Shown here: positions 1 to 6,523 of the stretch, one piece after another
How positions within the stretch are numbered: position 1 is the first letter of the stretch
Layout of the letters: every line of letters begins with the position of its first letter
NCBI GenBank assembly: GCA_001314865.1
Contig: LJZR01000029.1
Location: forward strand, 31,364-72,595
Reading direction: 5' to 3'
DNA length: 41,232 nt
DNA from: Phormidesmis priestleyi Ana
GTDB lineage: Bacteria > Cyanobacteriota > Cyanobacteriia > Phormidesmidales > Phormidesmidaceae
Translations under genes and position numbers: made by a program
Notes under the pieces: model-generated
Told to the model about the DNA's origin: nothing
The model's database searches: none
Seen by the model: the letters and a program-made list of their open reading frames with translations, nothing else

Positions 1-60
1 CGTATGAACATGAACCGCTTCACTTGTGCAGCAGGGACACGGGTGGGAAAACAAATCCAT
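1..60 (-). CDS. N-terminal fragment of a gene cut by the window edge, possibly a zinc-ribbon methyltransferase
   Basis: Seen: an ATG at 60-58 on the minus strand opens a frame that stays open to the window edge and reads MDLFSHPCPCCTSEAVHVHT. The CPCC-TSE pattern resembles the short N-terminal cysteine motif (CPxCGS-like) found on many sugar or class I SAM methyltransferases in polysaccharide clusters. It lies downstream of the ABC ATPase, on the same strand, after a 273-bp AT-rich spacer. That spacer holds an imperfect hairpin near 231-254 and no clear terminator. No strong ribosome binding site is visible. Only 20 codons can be read, so the family is a guess. Confidence 0.4.
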   Translation of the reverse strand, partial: MDLFSHPCPCCTSEAVHVHT

Positions 61-333
61 AGTACGACGATGGGAAACTTATATCCCCCCTATTATCGCC
101 TAAGCTATACGCATTAATGCTTTATGCTATCCCATTTCGCGGAACCAGTGCCGAGCTTTGAGCTGAGTCTTAAAAAAACTGATAAAGCTTACAGGCAATA
201 ATTTTTTTTATATACTCTCGACGACTAATGACTGGACTTTTGAAAGCCCAGAACCCTAGCAGCAGTAGGACTAGCTAGTTTATTTTTGAGCCGTCGGTAG
301 TATAATGAAACAGCCCTGCACTATTAGTGTATT

Positions 334-1638
334 TTATACGAAAGTCTTCGACATCAATTTCGATGCCCATTTTTGATCAACTAAAATACATGAGCGTTTT
401 GTTGTAAGCTTCCCAGTTCCGTAGAAATCTCCACATTCAACACTAAGAGTAACAGCTTCTTGAACCCAGTCTTGAATAGTATTTCCATCTCTCAGAATCA
501 GATTAATAGAGTAATTTCCTGGAGAGAGGGGAAGCTTGTTAACTATGCAAGAAATATAACCTGCAGGAAGAAATTCGCAAAGCTCTTGCGAGGCAAATTG
601 ATTACTTAATTCAGTTAAGCACCCACCACCAGGTTGATTAATACTTATTCCGGCAACAGCATTCTTTGACGAAAAGTTTTTGGAGGATGCATAGTATATT
701 CTAAACTCCGTGTACTGACCAGAAAGTAAGATTGCTTGCTCATTACCACTCCTATCAAATGCTGAAAAATGAGTTATCTTAACTTTCCCTTCGCCCTTTC
801 TGTCCTTCCTATCAGATAGATTGTCTGCAGTAATGACCTTGATTTGTTCTAGATAAGCCTCCATCGCTGTGTGGACAGATTCAAGTGGAGATTGAATAAC
901 TCCTTCCTTGAGTACCATAGCTTTTGAACAAAGTGCAGAAACAGCGGCCATATTATGGCTAACAAAAATAACTGTACGGCCTTCTCCTGCGACATCTTGC
1001 ATTTTCCCCAAGCACTTCTTCTGAAACTGCGCATCCCCAACCGCCAACACCTCATCCACAATCAAAATCTCCGGCTCCAAATGCGCCGCCACCGCAAACG
1101 CCAACCTTACATACATCCCACTGCTATACCGCTTCACCGGCGTATCCAAAAACCGCTCCACCTCAGCAAACGCCACAATCTCATCAAACTTTCGGCGAAT
1201 CTCCGCCTTACTCATTCCTAAAATTGCACCATTCAGGTAAATATTCTCCCGCCCCGTCAGCTCCGGATGAAACCCCGTCCCCACCTCCAGCAAACTCGCC
1301 ACCCGCCCCCGAATCTTAATCCGCCCCTTCGTCGGCTCCGTAATCCGACTCAAAATCTTCAACAGCGTAGACTTTCCCGCCCCATTGCGGCCAATAATGC
1401 CGACTCTGTCCCCCTGCTTAATGTCGAACGACACATCCTTAAGAGCCCAAAAGTCTTCGGAGGGGGAGTGGGGAGTTGGGAATGGGGAGCGGGACTTTAG
1501 AGGGTTAAAGCGCTTGGCGAAGCCCTTAGCACCATTAGCCACCACATCCCGCAGCGCCGTATATCGCTCACCCTCTTGCTGGTGCCCAATAACATACTTC
1601 TTGCCTAGGTTTTCGACTCGGATAACAGTATCAGACAT
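334..1638 (-). CDS. wzt: ABC transporter ATP-binding protein for polysaccharide export, Wzt-like with C-terminal recognition domain
   Basis: Energises export of lipid-linked polysaccharide through the inner membrane together with the permease at 2258-3088. Seen: Walker A GRNGAGKST at residues 83-91, Q-loop region, a signature segment around YSSGM, Walker B ILIVDEVLAVGD and switch FVSHNM. A separate C-terminal domain (about 285-430) is the position where Wzt-type proteins bind the glycan. Residues 49-61 (SRSPFPTPHSPSE) are encoded by a heptanucleotide-like repeat inserted in frame before the conserved FWALKDVSF. At about position 1010 composition changes: the N-terminal half is GC-rich (about 55-60% in sampled lines) and the C-terminal half AT-rich (about 40%), suggesting replacement of the specificity domain. 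The permease is upstream on the same strand, separated by a 620-bp spacer with a palindromic array. KpsT/TagH-type alternatives are less likely because of the long C-terminal domain. Confidence 0.93.
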   Translation of the reverse strand: MSDTVIRVENLGKKYVIGHQQEGERYTALRDVVANGAKGFAKRFNPLKSRSPFPTPHSPSEDFWALKDVSFDIKQGDRVGIIGRNGAGKSTLLKILSRITEPTKGRIKIRGRVASLLEVGTGFHPELTGRENIYLNGAILGMSKAEIRRKFDEIVAFAEVERFLDTPVKRYSSGMYVRLAFAVAAHLEPEILIVDEVLAVGDAQFQKKCLGKMQDVAGEGRTVIFVSHNMAAVSALCSKAMVLKEGVIQSPLESVHTAMEAYLEQIKVITADNLSDRKDRKGEGKVKITHFSAFDRSGNEQAILLSGQYTEFRIYYASSKNFSSKNAVAGISINQPGGGCLTELSNQFASQELCEFLPAGYISCIVNKLPLSPGNYSINLILRDGNTIQDWVQEAVTLSVECGDFYGTGKLTTKRSCILVDQKWASKLMSKTFV

Positions 1639-1785
1639 AAAAATTGGAAATAATAGAGCGTATTAACCAAACAAAAAATAGCTACTGAGACTACCTTGTA
1701 AACAAGGTATTGAAGCGCGTACCGCAATCATTCTTACAAACTGTAAGTAAGTAGGTCGAAAAGTTTAGGGTTAGTCCGAACTCAG

Positions 1786-1815
1786 AACCCCTCAAACTTG
1801 GGGGGCAGGGGGGCC
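1786..1815. repeat. Partial copy of a C/G-block palindromic repeat
   Basis: This stretch (CCCCTCAAACTTGGGGGGC followed by AGGGGGGCC) matches the C-block/TTG/G-block core of the larger interspersed repeat at 5859-6006, 6017-6184 and 13548-13740. The flanking parts of that repeat are missing here. It lies in the spacer between the ABC ATPase and permease genes. Confidence 0.55.
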
Positions 1816-1901
1816 AATGCAGTCATTCCATTGCCCTCATAGACTTCATTATGCTGAGCTACTTAAGTAAGCTACCCTGCTCAGCAAGCATTCATAAGCT
1901 A

Positions 1902-2185
1902 CGTTTACTAGTTAGTAACTAACCTATAAGCGTTTATAGCTTTTGCTTACTAGTTAGCAACTAACTAGTAAGCGTTAGTAAGTTTTGCTTACTGGTTAGC
2001 AACTAACTAGTAAGCGTTTATAGCTTTTGCCTACTGGTTAGCAGCTAACTAGTAGGCGTTTATAAGTTTTGCTTACTGGTTAGCAACTAACTAGTAAGCG
2101 TTTATAGCTTTTGCCTACTGGTTAGCAACTAACTAGTAAGCGTTTATAGCTTTTGCTTACTGGTTTACAGCCAACTAAGTAGGTC
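1902..2185. repeat. Array of seven palindromic units with exact 42-bp period
   Basis: Six hairpins start at 1945, 1987, 2029, 2071, 2113 and 2155, each exactly 42 bp from the last. A diverged unit precedes them at about 1902. The model unit is GCTTACTAGTTAG, loop CAA, CTAACTAGTAAGC (13-bp arms), separated by 13-nt A/T-rich spacers ending in TTTT. The unit at 2029-2057 has GCCTAC paired with GTAGGC instead of GCTTAC with GTAAGC, so both arms changed together. The unit at 2113 has only one arm changed. The first and last units are degenerate. The array lies between the permease stop (2258) and the ATPase start (1638), so it would be transcribed within the exporter mRNA. A 10-bp direct repeat TAAGTAGGTC sits at 1748-1757 and again at 2176-2185. 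Confidence 0.9.
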
Positions 2186-2220
2186 AGAGGGCATCACAAG
2201 CGAGTCAAACCGCGATTACC

Positions 2221-2257
2221 CACTCCCTACTCCCCACTCCCTACTCCCCACTCCCCC
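2221..2257. repeat. STRR-like heptanucleotide tandem repeat (CCCCACT / CCCTACT type)
   Basis: Tandem 7-mers of the form CCCTACT and CCCCACT run up to the base before the permease stop codon at 2258. This type is known from cyanobacteria as short tandemly repeated repetitive (STRR) sequence. Related stretches occur at about 1455-1494 (inside wzt), 3346-3362, 3880-3905, 6488-6540 and 40274-40297. Confidence 0.8.
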
Positions 2258-3088
2258 CTAAATCACATCCGCAAACGTCCGCTCCACCCGCCGAAAATAC
2301 TGAACCCCCGTCACCAAAATCACCAACACCAACCCCAGCGACAAACAAAAACCCGGCCAATAAATCGCCGAATCATTCCCCAAAATCGCCCAGCGAAACC
2401 CATCAATCACCCCCACCATCGGATTGAGCGAATACAACAGCCGCCACTTCTCCGGCACAATACTGCTACTAAACCCCACCGGCGAAATATACAAACCAAA
2501 CTGCACCACAAATGGCACAATATAGCGAAAATCCCGATACTTCACATTCAAAGAACACAGCCACAACCCCGCCCCCATCGACGCCGCAAACGCAATGGCA
2601 ATAAACAGCGGCAGCGTAACAATCCGCCAGCTCGGCACAAAATTATACCAAATCATCAACCCCAGCAAAATCATCCCCGAGATCATAAAATCCACAAAAC
2701 TGGTCACCACCGCACTCGTCGGCACCACCATCCGAGGAAAATACACCTTAGAAATCAAATTGGCATTGCTAATTAAACTCTCACTCGCCGAACTCAAAGA
2801 ATTCGAAAAAAACTGCCAAGGCAACATCGCCGAAAACACCAAAATCGGATAAGGCACCCCCTCCGACGGCAGCTTCGCCAAATTCCCAAACACAATCGTA
2901 AACACCACCATCGTCAAAAACGGACGAATCAGCGCCCACGCAACCCCAATCACCGTTTGCTTATAGCGAACCGAAATATCCCGCCAAGCCAGCGTATAAA
3001 ACAACTCTCGATAACGCCACAAATCCTTCCAATACTGCTTCTCAGCTCGGCCCGCCTCAATAATCAGTTCCGGTGGTTGAGTTGTCAT
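2258..3088 (-). CDS. wzm: ABC-2 type polysaccharide export permease, Wzm-like
   Basis: Membrane partner of the ATPase at 334-1638, moving undecaprenyl-linked polysaccharide across the cytoplasmic membrane. Seen: about 276 residues, the usual size. An N-terminal cytoplasmic stretch is followed by the family segment RDISVRYKQTVIGVAWALI and PFLTMVVFTIVFGNLA. Several hydrophobic helices follow, then the C-terminal block SLNPMVGVIDGFRWAILG typical of Wzm/RfbA/TagG permeases. The longest frame would begin at a TTG (3112). The ATG at 3088 is preferred because GGAAG lies 5 nt upstream and family members begin near this point. A heptanucleotide repeat abuts its stop codon. The ATPase follows 620 bp downstream on the same strand. 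Confidence 0.93.
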   Translation of the reverse strand: MTTQPPELIIEAGRAEKQYWKDLWRYRELFYTLAWRDISVRYKQTVIGVAWALIRPFLTMVVFTIVFGNLAKLPSEGVPYPILVFSAMLPWQFFSNSLSSASESLISNANLISKVYFPRMVVPTSAVVTSFVDFMISGMILLGLMIWYNFVPSWRIVTLPLFIAIAFAASMGAGLWLCSLNVKYRDFRYIVPFVVQFGLYISPVGFSSSIVPEKWRLLYSLNPMVGVIDGFRWAILGNDSAIYWPGFCLSLGLVLVILVTGVQYFRRVERTFADVI

Positions 3089-3237
3089 AAAAACTTCCAA
3101 TAACTGCAACAATTCTCACGCTTCTCGCGCTTCTCACACTCAATCCCAAACCCGCCACGCTTGCCTTACCCAAATCTAAGTAGCTCAGCATACCCTCATA
3201 ACAAAAACAGATATTTCAGAATGAGTCAAAGCCGCAA

Positions 3238-3591
3238 TCATTCTAATGTCGAAACATCATTCGGTAATAACTGAACAACAAACGCTAACACCAACTCCGC
3301 CATCTCCACTGCCGCCTCAGCCTCATCCTTCTTTTTGAGGGTGGGGAGCATGGAGTAGGGAGTAGGCGTTGGTTCGGGCATAAAACCTTGCCCAAACTCC
3401 TCAAAACGATCCTGCAAACCTACCTTACGCCGACCATCAGGCAGACGCAAAATGCCATAGCAGATCTCCGCAATCGAAATGCTAGTCGTTGCCAAAGATA
3501 CCAAAGGCTCCCTCTCCAACCAACGAACAACCTGAAGATTAGGAACAGGCCGCATCATCTCAGAAAGAACATTAGTATCCAGGATAATCAA
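3238..3591 (-). pseudogene. Chimeric ORF: N-terminal half of a FitB/VapC-type PIN toxin joined to a HEPN-like tail
   Basis: Seen: residues 1-70 (MIILDTNVLSEMMRP, later AEICYGILRLPDGRR) match the first half of FitB-like PIN ribonucleases, with the first catalytic Asp (D5) and the Glu of AEICYG. The second half, which should carry the remaining two acidic metal ligands, is missing. After a proline-rich linker PEPTPTPYSMLP, encoded by a heptanucleotide-like repeat, the last 30 residues (DEAEAAVEMAELVLAFVVQ and LLPND) resemble the C-terminal end of the HEPN protein at 4117-4530 (DAEEAMKMAATVLAFVSQ, KLPDE). The start is a TTG overlapping the TGA stop of the antitoxin by 4 bp (TTGA), the usual coupling of such modules. 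Inference: an inactivated toxin produced by a deletion between two modules. Confidence 0.75.
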
Positions 3592-3830
3592 TCTTCCAGC
3601 CCATCCACTTCACGCATCTCAACCGCAGGATGCGCCCCCAGTTCCACTCCCCAATCTACACCAAACAGCGAAGACGCCAGCGACGCAAGCGTCGTAGACT
3701 CATCTTTCTCCAAAACACATTGCAAAATCAACTGAGCCTCTTCTTCTACAGAGCGCCCACCCTGCGCAGCCCTCGCCTTCAACCGAGCCGTTAGTCGATT
3801 ATCCAGATCCCGAATAGTTATGCTGCTCAT
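3588..3830 (-). CDS. FitA-like ribbon-helix-helix antitoxin
   Basis: Small DNA-binding antitoxin that would neutralise a FitB/VapC PIN toxin and repress its own operon. Seen: MSSITIRDLDNRLTARLKAR at the start is a typical ribbon-helix-helix N-terminus, then AAQGGRSVEEEAQLIL as the helical pair. The C-terminal tail FGVDWGVELGAHP is the region that normally inserts into the PIN domain. The ATG at 3830 is chosen over an upstream start because it begins the conserved strand. The cognate toxin directly downstream (4-bp overlap) is truncated, so this antitoxin is probably orphaned. The gene itself looks intact at 80 residues. Confidence 0.85.
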   Translation of the reverse strand: MSSITIRDLDNRLTARLKARAAQGGRSVEEEAQLILQCVLEKDESTTLASLASSLFGVDWGVELGAHPAVEMREVDGLED

Positions 3831-3864
3831 TACCCCTATCTCACCCATAGTCGCAATACGCCAA

Positions 3865-4107
3865 TTATATAGTACGCATCCCAACCCCAATCCCTATACC
3901 CCCATCCACATAACTCAGCAGCGCAATCCCACCCACAAGCAAATAGTCCACCTGGCGTTCCGCCAAAAGCTCAAACAAGCGGTTAATTGCGATCGCAATA
4001 TCGTCACCCGTCGGCATCAGGTCACTCCAGTTCTTAGGATCAAACCAAATTCCATTCTTAACGATTTCGCTAACTGACGACACCGACATAAGCTTAATAA
4101 CACGCAT
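3865..4107 (-). pseudogene. Truncated nucleotidyltransferase-like gene (N-terminal part only)
   Basis: Seen: 80 residues ending shortly after VDYLLVGGIALLSYVDG, which is the opening of the nucleotidyltransferase active-site region (GG-I-A) in proteins that normally continue with an arginine/asparagine segment and a DxD motif. Here the frame runs into GGIGIGVGMRTI and a stop, encoded by G-rich sequence (GGGGGTATAGGGATTGGGG) resembling the heptanucleotide repeats nearby. The catalytic aspartates are therefore missing. It starts 9 bp after the HEPN stop codon, so it could be the third gene of that operon. Inference: a pseudogene whose 3' part was lost in the same kind of rearrangement that truncated the PIN toxin. 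Confidence 0.65.
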
Positions 4108-4116
4108 CCAATAGGT

Positions 4117-4530
4117 TTATTGAGGCTCTGTCATCTCATCGGGTAACTTCTGCGAGACAAACGCCAGAACGGTCGCCGCCATTTTCATAGCCTCCTCGGC
4201 ATCTTTCCTGTCCGGCTCTAACTCATCGCCAGGATAGCGAAACTCCATAACGTATGGCGTTAGCATACGCGCCTCTGTCTTTAATTGAGAAAAGCTAGAG
4301 TCATACGCGGCGCACATCTCTAGAATCGCTACTAGGTCATGCGATCTTTGTAGTTCACAATCTCTAAAGACTAAATAACCCTTAAGTGCTTTCTCCGCAG
4401 ACTGCTGACAGTGATAAACACCAGCATCTAATAACGGCTCTGCACTAGCCATCAGGATTTGAGCCGCTTTTAGGTCTCTTTTGCTCTTGACAAGCCATTG
4501 CCTAATCTCATCAGCCTTTGGGTTATCCAT
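4117..4530 (-). CDS. HEPN domain protein, partner of an MNT nucleotidyltransferase
   Basis: HEPN proteins paired with minimal nucleotidyltransferases form type VII toxin-antitoxin systems, where HEPN is the RNase toxin and MNT modifies it (known for the family). Seen: 137 residues with SKRDLKAAQILMAS, the YHCQQSAEKALKGYLVF helix and RSHDLVAILEMC, where the HDL follows arginines as in the RNase-type HEPN motif. Next come a tyrosine-bearing MEFRYPGDE loop and a C-terminal helix DAEEAMKMAATVLAFVSQ. The start ATG overlaps the upstream nucleotidyltransferase stop by 8 bp, indicating translational coupling. It appears intact, although a non-toxic HEPN cannot be excluded. Confidence 0.88.
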   Translation of the reverse strand: MDNPKADEIRQWLVKSKRDLKAAQILMASAEPLLDAGVYHCQQSAEKALKGYLVFRDCELQRSHDLVAILEMCAAYDSSFSQLKTEARMLTPYVMEFRYPGDELEPDRKDAEEAMKMAATVLAFVSQKLPDEMTEPQ

Positions 4531-4894
4531 ACAAAGCTTTGCCCTTGCGCAATACCAAACTCACCAAAGAACCTGGCACCGTCGCCTTCCTATCAAATTC
4601 CCTACGCGTCATCACAATAATATCTTTTGGGTAGCCCAATCCCTGCAGAGCCTTATGAGCTTCCTGAGCGCGTCTGTAGCCAGGCTCATTCGACACCGAA
4701 ACCACCACCATCAGGTCAATATCACTATGCTCATTCGGCTCACCATAAGCATAAGAGCCAAACAAAATAATCCGCTCCGGGTTCAAGCTGCTCACCAGCC
4801 GCTCAACCACATCATCTAATAACCCAACTGGCAAAGTCTTCACGATAAAAACGCCTGCAGCACTGCTCCCCCTATCATAAAGGCCCAGGCACAT
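4523..4894 (-). CDS. Minimal nucleotidyltransferase (MNT), HEPN-associated
   Basis: Predicted AMP/nucleotide transferase antitoxin acting on the neighbouring HEPN protein. Seen: PERIILFGSYAYGEPNEHSD directly followed by IDLMVVV, the GSX10DXD signature, then a C-terminal segment PKDIIVMTRREFDRKA typical of this family. The frame is open upstream to 5092, but that part contains a 12-bp inverted repeat (5016-5065) and unlike-protein sequence, so a downstream start is preferred. ATG at 4894 and GTG at 4843 are both possible. The GTG would give about 107 residues (VKTLPVGLLDDVVERL), closest to the family size. HEPN follows with an 8-bp overlap. Confidence 0.85.
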   Translation of the reverse strand: MCLGLYDRGSSAAGVFIVKTLPVGLLDDVVERLVSSLNPERIILFGSYAYGEPNEHSDIDLMVVVSVSNEPGYRRAQEAHKALQGLGYPKDIIVMTRREFDRKATVPGSLVSLVLRKGKALYG

Positions 4895-5015
4895 CTCTCC
4901 CCCAAAACTAACCCTAGCTGGGTCAACCTTAGGATGTCTGCCTGGCCAATCACGTGGCCTCAGCGACTTCGATATTGCGCAAGCCATGAAATAAGCTGAC
5001 TCATAAAACACACTT

Positions 5016-5065
5016 CGACTCCGCTCAGCGCTCGTCGCGCGATAACCGAGGGGTGAGCGGAGTCG
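5016..5065. repeat. 12-bp inverted repeat, interspersed palindrome (CGACTCCGCTCA / TGAGCGGAGTCG)
   Basis: CGACTCCGCTCA at 5016-5027 is mirrored exactly by TGAGCGGAGTCG at 5054-5065, with a 26-nt GC-rich spacer. Palindromes with TTCGACTCCGCTCAG-type arms are widespread in bacterial genomes as REP- or MITE-like elements. This one sits just upstream of the MNT gene. The remaining sequence from 5066 to 5332 shows nothing recognisable. Confidence 0.75.
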
Positions 5066-5332
5066 TTCGCAACTCAAGTCAGCCTCAGACACAAGTCTCC
5101 CTCAAAACCGGCCCCATATCTGGCCAAGCCTGAGGAGACTGAGATCTAAAAAAAGACCATCGAAGCCCACACTCGTCACTCAAAAAAAGATATCGAATAG
5201 AACCTAAGAAAAACAACTTTCTCAAAGTATTCTATCTATGCTGTAAGTAAACCGGTGCTGTAAAAAAATAAATGCTTCAAAAGAGCTAGCAAAGAACAAC
5301 GCTTAGGAGTCTGACTCAGACAACATTATCCT

Positions 5333-5393
5333 CAAGCAACATTACATTAGGAGACCATTACACCAGAACAACATTACATTAGGACACCATCAC
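5333..5393. repeat. Imperfect tandem duplication of about 30 bp spanning a stop codon
   Basis: Two units, 5364-5393 and 5333-5363, share CAACATTACATTAGG and ACCAT(T/C)AC. The first includes the final codons and TAA stop of the gene at 5379-5807, and the second lies in its 3' flank. Confidence 0.7.
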
Positions 5394-5807
5394 AAAATCT
5401 TTCACCCCATAATAATTCATCCGTCGCGACTGCCGCCGAGTAAACTCACTCACCGTTGGGTTCCCTGTCGCCAAAATCACCCCCTGCGCCTGCTGCCACA
5501 AATCCTCAGGAATTCTGTTTAAGGTAAAATCACCCTCTGGCGACTTCACCACCCAATACCACTCATTTTGCTGGCACACCTCACACCAAAACGCCTCCAG
5601 CCACTCATTGTCAAGCGGCACCGTCGTATAGTGCGCCATCACTTGCAGCGAAACCCGCCGTCGCATTCCTCTCTCTTGCAAATGCTCAGCCTTATCCGCA
5701 TACAGCCGATGCTTTTGGCTCACACTATCGATATAGCAGCCATGCCTCGGACAACAAATCGCCCGCCGCTTAGATCGCTTTCGGTTCCGCCGTTTTCGTG
5801 TCTGCAC
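5379..5807 (-). CDS. Conserved-looking hypothetical protein with zinc-ribbon-like cysteines and basic N-terminus
   Basis: Not recognised. Seen: 142 residues. The N-terminus is strongly basic (RKRRNRKRSKRR), followed by CCPRHGC near residues 18-24 and a CEVC pair near 74-77, which together could bind one zinc. An aromatic segment EWYWVVKSPEGDFTL and ends in YYGVKDFVMVS follow. The start is a GTG at 5807 preceded by a strong purine-rich site (GGGGAGGG, about 4-6 nt away), which decides the start. No membrane segment is present. The basic tail plus Cys/His pairs suggest nucleic-acid binding (inference). The last codons and stop are part of an imperfect 30/31-bp tandem duplication (5333-5393). 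Confidence 0.7.
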   Translation of the reverse strand: MQTRKRRNRKRSKRRAICCPRHGCYIDSVSQKHRLYADKAEHLQERGMRRRVSLQVMAHYTTVPLDNEWLEAFWCEVCQQNEWYWVVKSPEGDFTLNRIPEDLWQQAQGVILATGNPTVSEFTRRQSRRMNYYGVKDFVMVS

Positions 5808-5858
5808 AGTCCCTCCCCTGATAAATACTTAAACAATCAAATCTTTAAATCCAAGCCT

Positions 5859-6006
5859 AACTAAGTAACCAATCAAAATAAATTACAAAACACTAACAGA
5901 CGGTTTAACTTGCTCGTAATGCCCCCCGACCATCAATCTTGGGGGCTCTGAGTCCGGTTCCCCCCAAACTTGGGGGGTTAGGGGGGCGTCGGGGTTTAGG
6001 TAATTA
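5859..6006. repeat. Interspersed repeat family, copy 1 (about 150 bp)
   Basis: Begins AACTAAGTAACCA, continues through CACTAACAGACGGTTTAAC and CTCGTAATGCCCCCCGAC. It then has GGGGGCTCTGAGTCCGGTTC and a palindrome CCCCCCAAACTTGGGGGG, ending GGGGTTTAGGTAATTA. Copy 2 follows directly at a 158-bp offset and copy 3 lies at 13548-13740, all in the same orientation. No protein is encoded. Together with copy 2 it fills most of the 5808-6523 spacer. Confidence 0.9.
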
Positions 6007-6016
6007 AGGTTTAGGT

Positions 6017-6184
6017 AACTAAGTAACCAAGCAAAATAAATTACAAAACACTAACAGACGGTTTAACTTACTCGTAATGCCCCCCGACCCCCAAGTTTGG
6101 GGGCTCTGAGTCCGGTTCCCCCCAAATTTGGGGGGTTAGGGGGGCGTCGGGGTTTAGGTAATTAATTATGCACATCTACTTAGC
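6017..6184. repeat. Interspersed repeat family, copy 2
   Basis: Nearly identical to copy 1 over its full length, with CCCCCCAAATTTGGGGGG as a perfect palindrome. It then extends through AATTAATTATGCACATCTAC, an extension shared with copy 3 but not copy 1. The G-block/C-block pairs nest so that GCCCCCC near the left pairs with GGGGGGC near the right. Confidence 0.9.
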
Positions 6185-6238
6185 TCAAAAAATCTAGGCC
6201 GCAAAATCTAGCTCAAAAAATCTAGGTCGCAAAATCTA
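6183..6238. repeat. 28-bp tandem repeat, two copies
   Basis: 6183-6210 and 6211-6238 differ at one base. The unit begins GCTCAAAAAATCTAGG and contains a second internal half (GCAAAATCTA). It directly abuts interspersed repeat copy 2. The rest of the spacer to 6523 shows only a heptanucleotide-like stretch at about 6488-6540. Confidence 0.85.
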
Positions 6239-6523
6239 GGTCAAAAAGATAACCCAGCATCAACAGCTCAAACAACTCAAAAATACTCTTAAGCAACCAT
6301 TCTCCTCACCACCCCAATATTCTTGCATGACCCCAACAATACCGGAAAGATTCAGATCTAATATCAAGTAATGTTTATCTAAACATCAAGCTTATGTTTG
6401 CAGCTATCCGGGCATCTGACCTCAGAGAAATTACACATAGTTACCAAATATATCAACCCCTTTTCATACCTCCCCTTTCATTACTTCTCCCCACTCCCCA
6501 TTTCCCTAATCCCCATTTCCCAC

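Noticed and set aside
1902-2185. CRISPR-like array because of regular 42-bp period
   Set aside because: Spacers are not unique: both hairpin and 13-nt linkers repeat, and no cas genes are present.
4895-5092. N-terminal extension of the MNT nucleotidyltransferase
   Set aside because: The extension includes a REP-like palindrome and has no family match; the family starts close to the GSX10DXD motif.
5859-6184. Insertion sequence remnant
   Set aside because: No transposase coding potential and no clear terminal inverted repeats or target duplication could be defined by eye; kept as an interspersed repeat.
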